Below, piece after piece: positions 23,003 to 32,995 of a stretch of 64,000 nt of DNA (the stretch's first letter is position 1; each line of letters begins with the position of its first letter). Both the position numbers and the translations under genes were made by a program. This stretch comes from Thermocatellispora tengchongensis (GTDB lineage: Bacteria > Actinomycetota > Actinomycetes > Streptosporangiales > Streptosporangiaceae), in NCBI RefSeq assembly GCF_014202315.1, contig NZ_JACHGN010000022.1, positions 117,403 to 181,402 on the forward strand, given 5' to 3'. Below the pieces are notes generated by a model. The model was given only the letters and a program-made list of their open reading frames with translations, did not search any database and was not told the origin of the DNA.

Positions 23003-25204
23003 ATGAGCACGCCCCCCAACCCGGAGCCCGTCCCCACCCCGCCCCACCAGGCATTCGCGGGCCACGCCACCGACGACTCTCGGTCGTACGGCCCGCACGA
23101 CCCGTCGGCCCCGCACGCATCACGAACGGCCGCCGAGCATGACGCCACCCCTGAGGGCGCCGACCTTCTCCACGCCCCTCAACCGCACGCTCAGCCTGCT
23201 GCCGAGGGCGAGCGCCCCTTGCCGTGGGCAGGTACTGCGGGCAGCGCGGGGTCTGGAGAGCCCGGGATGCCATCCCAGGGCGCCCAACTACAAGCCCTTC
23301 ATACAGGTCGGCATGCCCTCCGTGATCCACACCCGGTGCATGACGAGTACGTCACACGTGATCCACATGCGCTGTCCACCCAGGATGGCGCACCGTATGT
23401 GCTGCCTGACCAGGGTGTTGCACTGCATGATCCGCCTGACCAGCGCGCCGCGTCGCGTGTGCCGCCCGAGCAGAGCGTGGCGTCACCTGTGCCGCCCGAG
23501 GCGAGCGTGGTGTCGCATGTGCCGCCTGAACTGGGCGTGGCGTCACCTGTGCTGCGGGTGCCCGCTGTGGTGCCGTCTATGCCACCCGAGCCGGGCGTGG
23601 CGTCGCATGTGCTGTCCGAGCCCGATGTGGTGTCCCCTGTGCTGCCCGAGCCGAGTGTCGCGCCGCATGGTCTGCTCGGTGAGGGTGCCGCGCTGCATGC
23701 ACTGCCCGACCAGGGAGTTGCGCCGCATGGTGCCCCCGAGCAGGGCATGGCGTCGCACGGGCTGCCGGAGCAGCGGGTTGCGCCTCATGGGGTGCCGAAG
23801 CAGGGAGTAGCGCCGCATGGTCTGCCCGAGCAGGGCGTGACGTCGCCTGTGCCGCCTGACCTGGGTGTCGCGCTGCATGAGCCGGATGACCGGGGCGTCG
23901 CGCTGCATGTGCTGCCTGACCAGGCTGTCGCGCCCCATCACCCGCACGAACGGGACGTGACGCCCCGCCCGGTCCAGGATCAGGACGTCGCGCATCACAA
24001 GGCGCCCTCCGACACCGCACTTGATGAGGTCAAGCTGGCGAGGGTGACACTGATGCGGCTGGCCGATGCGGGAGATCCCGTCATGGGGAGGCTGGTCAGC
24101 CTTTGGGGTCCGTTGGAGGCGCTGGAGCGCATTCGGCGCGGTGACATGGCACTCGGGCCGGGAGAGGTGGGCGGAGAGGCGGGGGGAGAGGAAGGGGAGG
24201 GCGGTGAGAGCTGGAAGCGCTTCGCCGACGGATTGCGGCGTCGTCTAGGCGCATGGCGAGCGCGACTGCGCGGGGTGGACCCCAAACGCGATCTGGCCGT
24301 GGGCGAGGCGTGCGGTGCTCGCTTGATCGTTCCGGGTGACATCGAGTGGCCGAGCCAGCTTGGCGACCTCGGGGACACCCAGCCCTTGGGGCTGTGGCTC
24401 AACGGGTCGGTCAACCTGCGGTTCTCCTGCCTGCGGTCGATCGCCGTCGTCGGCTCTCGCGCCGCCACGGCGTACGGCATCCACATGGCGGCCACCCTTG
24501 GCGCGGAACTGAGCGGGGCGGGCTGGACGGTGATCAGCGGCGGCGCGTACGGCGTGGACGGCGCGGCCCACCGGGGCGCGCTGACCGGGGAGGCACCGAC
24601 GATCGTGGTGCTGGCATGTGGCGTGGACCAGTGCTACCCGAGAGGTCATGACACCCTGTTCGCGGCCGTTCGAGGTCAGGGCCTTCTCGTGAGCGAGTGC
24701 CCGCCCGAGGTGTTCCCGACCCGCGCCCGCTTCCTCATCCGCAATCGTCTGATCGCCGCGCTGTCGAGGGGCACGGTGGTCGTCGAGGCGGCGCTACGCA
24801 GCGGCGCGCTGAACACCGCCAACCACGCTCTCGCGTTGCAACGCCACGTGGGCGCGGTCCCCGGCCCGGTCACCTCCGACGCGTCCGCGGGCTGCCACCA
24901 GTTGCTGCGGCAGGGCAAGGCCATCTGCGTGACCAGCGGCGAGGACGCGATCGACCTCGTGGGCCTGATAGGCGGCGACCTGGCCCCCGACCGCCGCGGT
25001 CCCGTCCTCCCACGCGACAGGCTGAGCGAGGTCAGCCGCCGGGTGCTCGACGCCGTACCCGCGAGGGGAGGCGCGGGCCCAGCGGCCATCGCGGTCAGCG
25101 CAGGCGTGGACCTGACCACGGCCCTCAGCACCCTCGGCACCTTGGCAGCCGCCGGCTACGTCCACCACTCACCCAAGGGGTGGCGAATAGTCCGCCGCCC
25201 GTGA
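23003..25204 (+). CDS. dprA: DprA/Smf DNA-processing protein with a 20-unit decapeptide repeat domain
   Basis: A 733-residue protein, about twice the usual length. DprA loads RecA on incoming single-stranded DNA. The C-terminal half is a complete DprA: a SAM-like helical region from about 340, the Rossmann fold with VVGSRAATAYG, SGGAYGVDGAAH and FLIRNRLIAALS, and a winged-helix-like end. The N-terminal 130 residues are His/Pro/Ala-rich. Residues 133-332 are exactly twenty tandem decapeptides of consensus (V/G)LPEQGVA(S/P)H. ATG 23003 follows GAAGGGA, so the repeat is in frame with the enzyme; an internal start near 24000 would yield a normal-sized DprA. Confidence 0.93.
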   Translation: MSTPPNPEPVPTPPHQAFAGHATDDSRSYGPHDPSAPHASRTAAEHDATPEGADLLHAPQPHAQPAAEGERPLPWAGTAGSAGSGEPGMPSQGAQLQALHTGRHALRDPHPVHDEYVTRDPHALSTQDGAPYVLPDQGVALHDPPDQRAASRVPPEQSVASPVPPEASVVSHVPPELGVASPVLRVPAVVPSMPPEPGVASHVLSEPDVVSPVLPEPSVAPHGLLGEGAALHALPDQGVAPHGAPEQGMASHGLPEQRVAPHGVPKQGVAPHGLPEQGVTSPVPPDLGVALHEPDDRGVALHVLPDQAVAPHHPHERDVTPRPVQDQDVAHHKAPSDTALDEVKLARVTLMRLADAGDPVMGRLVSLWGPLEALERIRRGDMALGPGEVGGEAGGEEGEGGESWKRFADGLRRRLGAWRARLRGVDPKRDLAVGEACGARLIVPGDIEWPSQLGDLGDTQPLGLWLNGSVNLRFSCLRSIAVVGSRAATAYGIHMAATLGAELSGAGWTVISGGAYGVDGAAHRGALTGEAPTIVVLACGVDQCYPRGHDTLFAAVRGQGLLVSECPPEVFPTRARFLIRNRLIAALSRGTVVVEAALRSGALNTANHALALQRHVGAVPGPVTSDASAGCHQLLRQGKAICVTSGEDAIDLVGLIGGDLAPDRRGPVLPRDRLSEVSRRVLDAVPARGGAGPAAIAVSAGVDLTTALSTLGTLAAAGYVHHSPKGWRIVRRP
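23399..23998 (+). repeat. 30-bp coding minisatellite in dprA (20 decapeptides)
   Basis: Twenty in-frame 30-bp units with no indels, typified by GTGCTGCCCGAGCAGGGCGT followed by GGCGTCGCAT. Units in the second half (for example GLPEQRVAPH, GVPKQGVAPH, GLPEQGVTSP) are most alike, and the first and last two are most diverged, as expected when unequal crossing-over acts on the centre. Unit length is preserved although sequence is not, which suggests selection on the 10-residue periodicity. Confidence 0.93.
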
Positions 25205-25220
25205 TGTCCAGCCTGGGGGC

Positions 25221-25315
25221 GAGTGTCCGGCAACGGCGGATCTTCCGCAAACCGGGAGAGGTGTGCTGGAACCTGCGCAAACGCTACGTCCTCCCGCGGT
25301 CTCCTGCCGACCGTG
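25221..25315 (-). repeat. dispersed repeat, copy 1 (inverted, diverged)
   Basis: Read on the minus strand, this segment aligns with the two direct copies at 25981 and 26158. Its best part, GAGTGTCCGGCAACGGCGGA on the + strand, is the reverse complement of their end (TCCACCGTTGCCCGGACACTC with few changes). It starts 16 bp after the dprA stop. Confidence 0.65.
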
Positions 25316-25509
25316 GCCGTCGGCCAGTCGCGGGGGCCCGGTGGTGGGCCTGCCCGGCGCAGGTGCGCAGGTGCGCAGCTTGGCTGGGGTGTGGTCAGAG
25401 GTGGTGGGCTCGGTGCTGCGGTTGTGGTGGGTGCTTGACGTGCTGTGGTGGCGGTGTGGCCGTCGGGAGTTGGTAGATGCTGGCGGTCCCCCGTCCCCCG
25501 TCCCCCGTC

Positions 25510-25652
25510 CTCGGTCCCCGGTCGCCGGTCGGCCGGTTCCCGGTCGCCGGTCGGCCGGTTCCCGGTTCCCGGTCCCCGGTCGGCCGGTTCCCGGTTCCCG
25601 GTCCCCGGTCGGCCGGTTCCCGGTTCCCGGTCCCCGGTCGGCCGGTCCTCGG
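25510..25652. repeat. 29-bp tandem repeat
   Basis: Three exact 29-bp copies at 25551-25637, each beginning TCGGCCGGTTCCCGGTTCCC, flanked by shorter variants on both sides. The array is nearly pure C/G with T and has no spacers. Confidence 0.85.
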
Positions 25653-25980
25653 TGCCGGTGCCGCTGCCGGTGCCGAGGCTCGGGCTGGTCCGCTGTGCGG
25701 CCGGTGCGGCGGGTGGTGGGTGGGTGTGGTGCGCCACGCCACCACTGCAGAGCACCAGCACTGACCAGGGCCACAGATACCACAGGCACCACGCATCAGC
25801 CCTCAGCCCCAGCACCGACCCCATCCCAGCAGGCAACGCAGCAGCACCGCCGACCAACCTCAACCCGCCACCCGCGGACAACGCCACACACCGCATCGCA
25901 CGGAGCACAGCCGCCGCCCCACGCACCATCACCGACTACGGCCCCCAGGGGTGGTTGATCGATGGGAAGTCCCGGGTGGC

Positions 25981-26090
25981 TGTGTCACCGTTCGGGAGGA
26001 GGCGGCCGGAGGGCGTCGCGTTTCCGTAAGTTGCGGCATCCACCCCCATCCCGTCGGGCGCAAGATCCACCGTTGCCCGGACACTCCCTC
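25981..26090 (+). repeat. dispersed repeat, copy 2
   Basis: About 110 bp from TGTGTCACCGTTCGGGAGGA to CCCGGACACTCCC. It matches copy 3 at roughly 93 percent or better by eye, with substitutions and two single-base indels. Neither copy keeps a common reading frame throughout. Confidence 0.8.
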
Positions 26091-26157
26091 CGGGGTCAGT
26101 GGTAGCCCGATGCTCAGGTGTCCAGTGGCCTGGGAGCGGAATGTGCCTGCGGTGGGG

Positions 26158-26265
26158 TGTGTCACCGTTCGGGAGGAGACGCCCGGAGGGCGTCGCGGTT
26201 CCGCAAGTTGCGGCATCCACCCCATCCCGTCGGGTGCAAGATCCACCGTTGCCCGGACACTCCCC
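26158..26265 (+). repeat. dispersed repeat, copy 3
   Basis: Same orientation as copy 2, with 177 bp between start points. The intervening sequence is not part of the repeat, so this is not a simple tandem duplication. Confidence 0.8.
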
Positions 26266-26655
26266 TGCGGTGCAACCCGCTGCCCCTGGCTCGCGGTTTC
26301 CTGACTGATGGGCGGCCTGTCTCACCCGGGTGTGTCCTCCGTGATCAGGAGTTACACCGTTGTTCTTACGCTTCCTCTCACCCGTCGCTTACCGGGTGCC
26401 TTCTTGCGTTTCCTGGCCTGTTGGGGCCCCTTCTCGATCGGATTTCTCGCCATGACAGTGCGCCTCTTTGGACTTCGCGGCTTCGTCGGCTCGCTGGGCG
26501 TCTCTGGTTTGCGGTCGGTCGGTGGAGGGGGGTGGCCGGCAGTGGGAGGGGGCGGTGCCTGCGGTGTTGATGGGCGGTGTCGTGCTGGCTCGTGTGTGGG
26601 CGCTGGCTCTTCTCGGCTTTCTGGTTCGGCTGTCGCTGGACGGGGGCTTCGGGGG

Positions 26656-27378
26656 GTGGGGTGGCGGTCGTGGGGTGGACGGTTGGGGGTTGTTTGGGTG
26701 GTGTGGGGGGCTTTTGTTGGGGTCGTGGTTCTGGGCTTGGCGCACTCCGGTGGTGGTCGGGTTGGCTCGTCCTGGGTGACGGCGGCGGGTGGTGTGCTTG
26801 TTGACCATGACGGGGTTGGGGCGTCGCATGGCTCTGGGGAGGTACGGACTCAGGCGGGTGGTGGTTCGGGTGGCGGCGCCTTGTCTGGTTCCGTGGGGCG
26901 GGCGCTGCGGTGGGGGTGGCCGGTGGTGGGGGAGGCGGTTGTCGTGCGGGGGTTCGATCCGCCTGCGGCGCCGTGGCTGGCGGGGCATCGGGGGGTCGAT
27001 CTGGCGGTGGGAGGGGGTGATTTCGTCCGGGCGGCGGGAGCGGGGGTGGTGAGCTTCGCGGGGCCGGTGGCCGGGCGTGGGGTCGTGGTGGTGGCGCATC
27101 CGGGTGGGTTGCGGACCACGTACATGCCGGTTCGGCCGTCCGTCCGGCGTGGGGAGCGGGTTGCGGCGGGGGACGTGGTGGGGACGGTGGAGCCGGGGGC
27201 CGGTCATTGCCCGGACGTGTGCCTGCACTGGGGGTTGCGGCGGGGGACGCAGTATCTCGACCCGCTGCTGCTCCTCGGCCGGGGCGGGTTTCGGCTGCTG
27301 CCCGTGGGCGATAGGAGGGGGTTGACCGCAGGCGGTCAGCGGGGGGCGGGAACGGGTACACTTTTCGGTGGCCTGTGA
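26656..27378 (+). CDS. M23 (LytM-type) metallopeptidase, secreted
   Basis: The C-terminal 150 residues are an M23 domain with zinc ligands H-R-G-V-D (His111, Asp115 from this start) and the C-L-H-W-G block (His191). M23 enzymes cut peptide cross-bridges in peptidoglycan. Genes of this kind commonly precede rpsB in actinomycetes. GTG 26656 was chosen because it places R-S-W-G-G-R-L ahead of a hydrophobic stretch (VVWVVWGAFVGVVVLGLA), a plausible signal peptide. The frame is open to 26308, with ATG 26452 and ATG 26308 as alternatives. The + strand is unusually rich in G-runs. Confidence 0.8.
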   Translation: MGWRSWGGRLGVVWVVWGAFVGVVVLGLAHSGGGRVGSSWVTAAGGVLVDHDGVGASHGSGEVRTQAGGGSGGGALSGSVGRALRWGWPVVGEAVVVRGFDPPAAPWLAGHRGVDLAVGGGDFVRAAGAGVVSFAGPVAGRGVVVVAHPGGLRTTYMPVRPSVRRGERVAAGDVVGTVEPGAGHCPDVCLHWGLRRGTQYLDPLLLLGRGGFRLLPVGDRRGLTAGGQRGAGTGTLFGGL

Positions 27379-27534
27379 CTTGCGGGCCGACTTCGCGCGC
27401 CCGGCGGCGATGCCGCCCCTTCGGTCCGGACGTGAGTCCGGTCGGGGTGGCTCGGGGCGCCAGGGCGGAGGCCGTACGGCTTCCGCGTAACCGAGAACAG
27501 CGCCCAGCGATGGGCGCTCCGACCAGGAGGCACC

Positions 27535-28434
27535 ATGGCTCCCGTCGTCACCATGCGACAGCTCCTTGAGAGCGGCGTCCACTTCGGGCACCAGACCCGG
27601 CGCTGGAACCCGAAGATGAAGCGCTTCATCTTCACCGAGCGCAACGGCATCTACATCATCGACCTGCAGAAGTCGCTGTCGTTCATCGACCGTGCCTACG
27701 ACTTCGTCAAGGAGACGGTCGCCCACGGCGGCACCATCCTGTTCATCGGCACCAAGAAGCAGGCCCAGGAGGCCATCGCCGAGCAGGCCACGCGGGTCGG
27801 GATGCCGTACGTCAACCAGCGCTGGCTGGGCGGCATGCTCACCAACTTCTCCACCGTGCACAAGAGGCTCCAGCGCCTGAAGGAGCTCGAAGAGCTCGAC
27901 TTCGACAACGTGGCCGGCTCCGGGCTCACCAAGAAGGAGCTCCTGATGCGCCGCCGCGAGAAGGAGAAGCTGGAGCGCACCCTCGGCGGTATCCGTGACA
28001 TGTCCCGGGTGCCGAGCGCGGTGTGGGTCGTCGACACCAAGAAGGAGCACATCGGGATCAACGAGGCGCGCAAGCTCGGCATCCCGGTCGTCGCGATCCT
28101 CGACACCAACTGCGACCCCGACGAGGTCAACTACCCGATCCCGGGCAACGATGACGCGATCCGCGCCGTCAGCCTGCTCACCCGCGTGATCGCCGACGCG
28201 GTCGCCGACGGGCTCATGGCCCGCGCGGGCGCCGGCCGCGGTGACGAGAAGCCCGCGGGCGTCGCCCAGGCCGAGCCGCTGGCCGAGTGGGAGCGCGAGC
28301 TCCTTGAGCGCGCCGAGGGCGAGGCTCCGGCCGCCGAGGCCGAGGCCGAGGCCGGCGAGGGCACCGCCGAGAGCGCGGCTGCCGAGGCTCCCGCCGAGGA
28401 GGCTCCGGCCGCCGAGGGCCCGCAGCAGGCCTGA
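27535..28434 (+). CDS. rpsB: 30S ribosomal protein S2
   Basis: A 299-residue S2, recognised from [52 protein letters not shown] and [13 protein letters not shown]. The last 60 residues are an Ala/Glu-rich tail, common in actinobacterial S2. ATG 27535 has CAGGAGG upstream. The gene heads the conserved rpsB-tsf-pyrH-frr-cdsA series. The TACACT at 27357-27362, inside the end of the peptidase gene, is a possible -10 element for it. Confidence 0.97.
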   Translation: MAPVVTMRQLLESGVHFGHQTRRWNPKMKRFIFTERNGIYIIDLQKSLSFIDRAYDFVKETVAHGGTILFIGTKKQAQEAIAEQATRVGMPYVNQRWLGGMLTNFSTVHKRLQRLKELEELDFDNVAGSGLTKKELLMRRREKEKLERTLGGIRDMSRVPSAVWVVDTKKEHIGINEARKLGIPVVAILDTNCDPDEVNYPIPGNDDAIRAVSLLTRVIADAVADGLMARAGAGRGDEKPAGVAQAEPLAEWERELLERAEGEAPAAEAEAEAGEGTAESAAAEAPAEEAPAAEGPQQA

Positions 28435-29124
28435 GGCCGATGGGCCGGCGCCCGAGCGTCCGTCCGAGCACCCGGGAGATGCTTCAGGGGGCTCGGAGGC
28501 TCGGGCTGAGGCCCCGCGGCGCGGGCGGGCGAGCGGCTGTGTGTTCGCGGCCGTTCGTTCGGGTCGCGTCGCGTCGGCCCGTCTCCCATGGCCCGGCTGT
28601 CCGGTCCTTCCGGTTCGTCCCCGGTGGTTCGTTCCGCCGGGGTTCGGTCGATCCGGTTCGGGGCCGGCGCCTTGGTCGGCTCCCGGTCGGTTCGGGCGGG
28701 GGCCGGTCGATCCGGTTCGGGGCCGGCGCTCTGGTCGGCTGCCGGATGGTTCGGCCGGGGTTCCGGTCGGTTCGGTTCGGTTCGGTTCGGGTTCCGGTCG
28801 GGGTCCGAGGCTCCGGGGTCCGGGGGCCGAGCCTCCAGGGTCCGGGGGCCGGGGTTCTGGGGTCCGAGGCTCCGGGGGCCGGGAGTGCGGCCGCCGGTGG
28901 GCTCGGCCGGGGCCGGGGCGGGCAGGGCGTGCGGGTGGTCCGGGTGCGGGCCGCGGCCGGAAGCGGTGGCGGCGCGGCGCGGGCGTACTGCGGCCGGGAA
29001 CGGGAAGTGCGGTGGTGCGGGGCTTCCGGCGCCGCCGCGACCAGCAAGGCTCCCAACGGGTGGGCGGGCGTGAACCCGTCCACCGCACCACGACGACGAC
29101 GATCCCACGAGGGAAAGACAGACA
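28435..29124. other. 690-bp repeat-filled spacer between rpsB and tsf
   Basis: rpsB and tsf are normally separated by only 100-250 bp. Here the gap contains a direct repeat with a 59-bp period (28646-28740, core GATCCGGTTCGGGGCCGGCG), a TTCGG microsatellite (28768-28790) and several imperfect GTCCGGGGGCC units. No open frame in it resembles a protein family. Confidence 0.65.
28646..28790. repeat. 59-bp-period direct repeat plus TTCGG microsatellite
   Basis: Two copies of a block of about 36 bp containing GATCCGGTTCGGGGCCGGCG start at 28646 and 28705. Four to five TTCGG units follow at 28768-28790. Confidence 0.75.
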
Positions 29125-30772
<1,648 letters not shown>

Positions 30773-30831
30773 GTCAAGCCCGTGGCATACGGGGGCAAAT
30801 CCCCTTGTAGGCAGGGAAATAGGGAGCCGCT

Positions 30832-31389
30832 GTGATCGACGAAACCCTCCTCGAAGCCGAGGAAAAGATGGACAAGGCCGTGGCGGTCGCCAAGGACGAC
30901 TTCGCCGGCATCCGCACGGGCCGCGTCACCCCGTCGATGTTCAACAAGATCACCGCCGAGTACTACGGCACGCCCACTCCGATTCAGCAACTGGCCTCGT
31001 TCCACGTGCCCGAGGCCCGCATGGTGATCGTGCAGCCCTACGACAAGGGCGCCATGGGCGCGATCGAGAGGGCGATCCGCGACAGCGATCTCGGCGTGAA
31101 CCCGAGCAACGACGGCCAGGTGATCCGGGTGGTGTTCCCCGAGCTGTCGGAGGAGCGCCGCAAGGAGTACATCAAGGTCGCGCGGACGAAGGCCGAAAGC
31201 AGCCGGGTCTCGGTGCGCAACATACGCAGGCACGCCAAGGAGATCCTCGACAAGCTCGTCAAGGACGGCGAGGCCGGCGAGGACGAGGTGCGCCGGGCCG
31301 AGAAGGAGCTCGACGACCTCACCCAGAAGCATGTCGCGAAGATCGACGAGCTGCTCAAGCACAAGGAGAGCGAGCTGCTCGAGGTCTGA
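30832..31389 (+). CDS. frr: ribosome recycling factor
   Basis: A 185-residue RRF, which splits terminated ribosomes together with EF-G. Typical blocks are [23 protein letters not shown] (seen as two stretches), the PIQQLASF hinge, and [15 protein letters not shown] 30832 has AGGGAG upstream. It is followed by a clear hairpin at 31409-31448. Confidence 0.97.
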   Translation: MIDETLLEAEEKMDKAVAVAKDDFAGIRTGRVTPSMFNKITAEYYGTPTPIQQLASFHVPEARMVIVQPYDKGAMGAIERAIRDSDLGVNPSNDGQVIRVVFPELSEERRKEYIKVARTKAESSRVSVRNIRRHAKEILDKLVKDGEAGEDEVRRAEKELDDLTQKHVAKIDELLKHKESELLEV

Positions 31390-31408
31390 GCCCGAGCGCA
31401 GGCATGGT

Positions 31409-31448
31409 CATGATCCTTGCGCCGCCTTCGTGTGGTGCAAGGATCATG
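31409..31448 (+). terminator. 12-bp hairpin after frr
   Basis: CATGATCCTTGC and GCAAGGATCATG form a perfect 12-bp stem with a 16-base loop, 20 bp downstream of the frr stop. The frame of the next gene is open back into the stem (TTG 31417), which argues against that very early start. Confidence 0.7.
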
Positions 31449-31470
31449 CGTTAGAAAGTTAGGACCCCCC

Positions 31471-31803
31471 TTGGAAGCAGCCGCCGGAAGTCACAGGTCG
31501 TCGCGTTCATCGACCTCGTCGGGTTCGTCGGCTTCGTCATCCACGCCATCTGCGTCGGGTTCGTCATCCGCGTCGGGTTCGTCATCCTCGCTGTCCGCGT
31601 CGTCCTCGTCATCTGCGTCGTCCTCGCTGTCCTCGTCCTCGTCGTCTTCCTTGGGCTCGCTGGGCTCGTCGGGTTCGTCGGGGGTGGCTTCGCGGGGTTC
31701 GTCGGGTTCGGTGGGTGCATCGGGTTCGCCGGCTTCGGCTGAGGCGTCCGGCGGGGGCGGGTCTTCTGAGGGCGAGCCGGTGCTCGGCGCCGGGGGCAGG
31801 GGT
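31471..31803 (+). repeat. Ser-rich microsatellite region upstream of cdsA
   Basis: From about 31499 to 31740 the + strand is built of TCG/TCC/GTC triplets with units such as GCGTCGGGTTCGTCATCC. In the cdsA frame it would encode poly-Ser with Gly and Ala. The other frames encode Val/Phe-rich or, on the minus strand, Asp/Glu-rich sequence. Whether it is translated is not clear. Confidence 0.6.
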
Positions 31804-32985
31804 ATGTCCGGTGCGCGGGCTCGGGGGGAGCGTGCGGCCGACGGGGGGAGCGGTGGCACGGCGGTGAGCGAGGGCGACGGTGTCCCCTCCGATGAGGACG
31901 GTGCCGGGGGTTCTTCCGGCGAGAACGACTCCGGGGGTGCGGGTTTCGGCGGAGACGGTGATGGGGGGCGCTCTGCCGGCCGGGGGGATGGTGGCGATGG
32001 CTCCGCAGGTGGCGACGGTGACGGTGGTTCTCCTGGGGGGAACGCCGGGGGCTCTGCGGGTGGCGATGGCGAGCGGGCCTCTTCCGGGGGGTCCGGCGAG
32101 GGGGCCGCGTCCGGTGGGAACGGCCGGGGGGCCGGATCCGGGGGTGGCTCTTCCAACGGCGACGGCGGGCCCTCGGGGGTGAGTGGGCGTACCGGGCGGA
32201 ACCTGCCCGCCGCGATCGCGGTCGGGCTGGGGCTCGGGGCGCTGGTCGTGGGGACGCTGTACACGGTCAAGGCGCTGTTCCTGGTCGTGGTGGCGGTGGC
32301 GGTCGGCATCGGCGTGACCGAGCTGGTCAACGCGTTCGCCACGCGCGGGATCAAGGTGCCCGCGATCCCGGTGGTCGCGGGGCTGGCGGTGATGCTGGGC
32401 GGGGCCTACTGGGGCGGGCCGGCGTCGCTGGTCGGCGCGTTCGCGCTGACGGTGTTCGTGCTGCTCACCTGGCGGATGTTCCAAGGTGAGGAGAACTATG
32501 TCCGGGACGCCGCGGCCAGCGTGCTCGCGGCGGTCTACCCGGCGCTGCTGGCCGGGTTCGTCGGCCTGCTGCTGGCGCCCGACGACGGGCGGGAGCGCGT
32601 GGTGGTGTTCATCGCGGTCACCGTCGCCAGCGATATCGGCGGATATGCCGCGGGCGTGCTGTTCGGCAAGCACAGGATGGCCCCGGTGATCAGCCCGAAG
32701 AAGACCTGGGAGGGGTTCGCGGGCTCGGCGCTGGCGTGCATGCTGGTCGGCGCGTGGCTGGTGACCTGGCTGCTGGACGGTGAGATCTGGCAGGGAGCCC
32801 TGCTCGGCGCGGTCGCGGTGGTGTTCGCCACGCTCGGCGACCTGATCGAGTCGGTGATCAAGCGCGATCTCGGGCTGAAGGACCTCGGCTCGATCCTGCC
32901 GGGGCACGGCGGGCTCATGGACCGGCTCGACTCGCTGGTCGCGACGCTGATCCCGGTGTGGGTGCTGCTGACCCTGTTCGTGTAG
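31804..32985 (+). CDS. cdsA: phosphatidate cytidylyltransferase
   Basis: Makes CDP-diacylglycerol, the branch-point precursor of phospholipids. The membrane part (from about residue 130 of this start) has roughly eight hydrophobic segments and ends with the full family signature SVIKRDLGLKD followed by LPGHGGLMDRLD. The N-terminal 125 residues are Gly/Ser/Asp-rich and presumably cytoplasmic and disordered. ATG 31804 has GGGGGCAGGGG just upstream; the frame is open to TTG 31417, which would add a 129-residue poly-Ser segment and start inside a terminator stem. The start is the main uncertainty. Confidence 0.92.
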   Translation: MSGARARGERAADGGSGGTAVSEGDGVPSDEDGAGGSSGENDSGGAGFGGDGDGGRSAGRGDGGDGSAGGDGDGGSPGGNAGGSAGGDGERASSGGSGEGAASGGNGRGAGSGGGSSNGDGGPSGVSGRTGRNLPAAIAVGLGLGALVVGTLYTVKALFLVVVAVAVGIGVTELVNAFATRGIKVPAIPVVAGLAVMLGGAYWGGPASLVGAFALTVFVLLTWRMFQGEENYVRDAAASVLAAVYPALLAGFVGLLLAPDDGRERVVVFIAVTVASDIGGYAAGVLFGKHRMAPVISPKKTWEGFAGSALACMLVGAWLVTWLLDGEIWQGALLGAVAVVFATLGDLIESVIKRDLGLKDLGSILPGHGGLMDRLDSLVATLIPVWVLLTLFV

Positions 32986-32995
32986 CGGGGCGCGG

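Larger units (their letters stand above)
25205..26655. other. 1.4-kb spacer rich in repeats
   Basis: No protein family can be recognised between the dprA stop and the probable start of the M23 peptidase gene. It contains an inverted copy and two direct copies of a roughly 100-bp dispersed repeat, a 29-bp tandem repeat, and from about 26470 a G- and T-rich + strand. The peptidase frame is open back to 26308, so part of the 3' end may be translated. Confidence 0.6.

Noticed and set aside
25510-25652. Possible CRISPR array with 29-bp repeats
   Set aside because: The 29-bp copies directly abut one another; there are no spacers.
25221-26265. Insertion sequence
   Set aside because: No transposase frame lies between or beside the copies, so only a repeat or non-autonomous element is supported.
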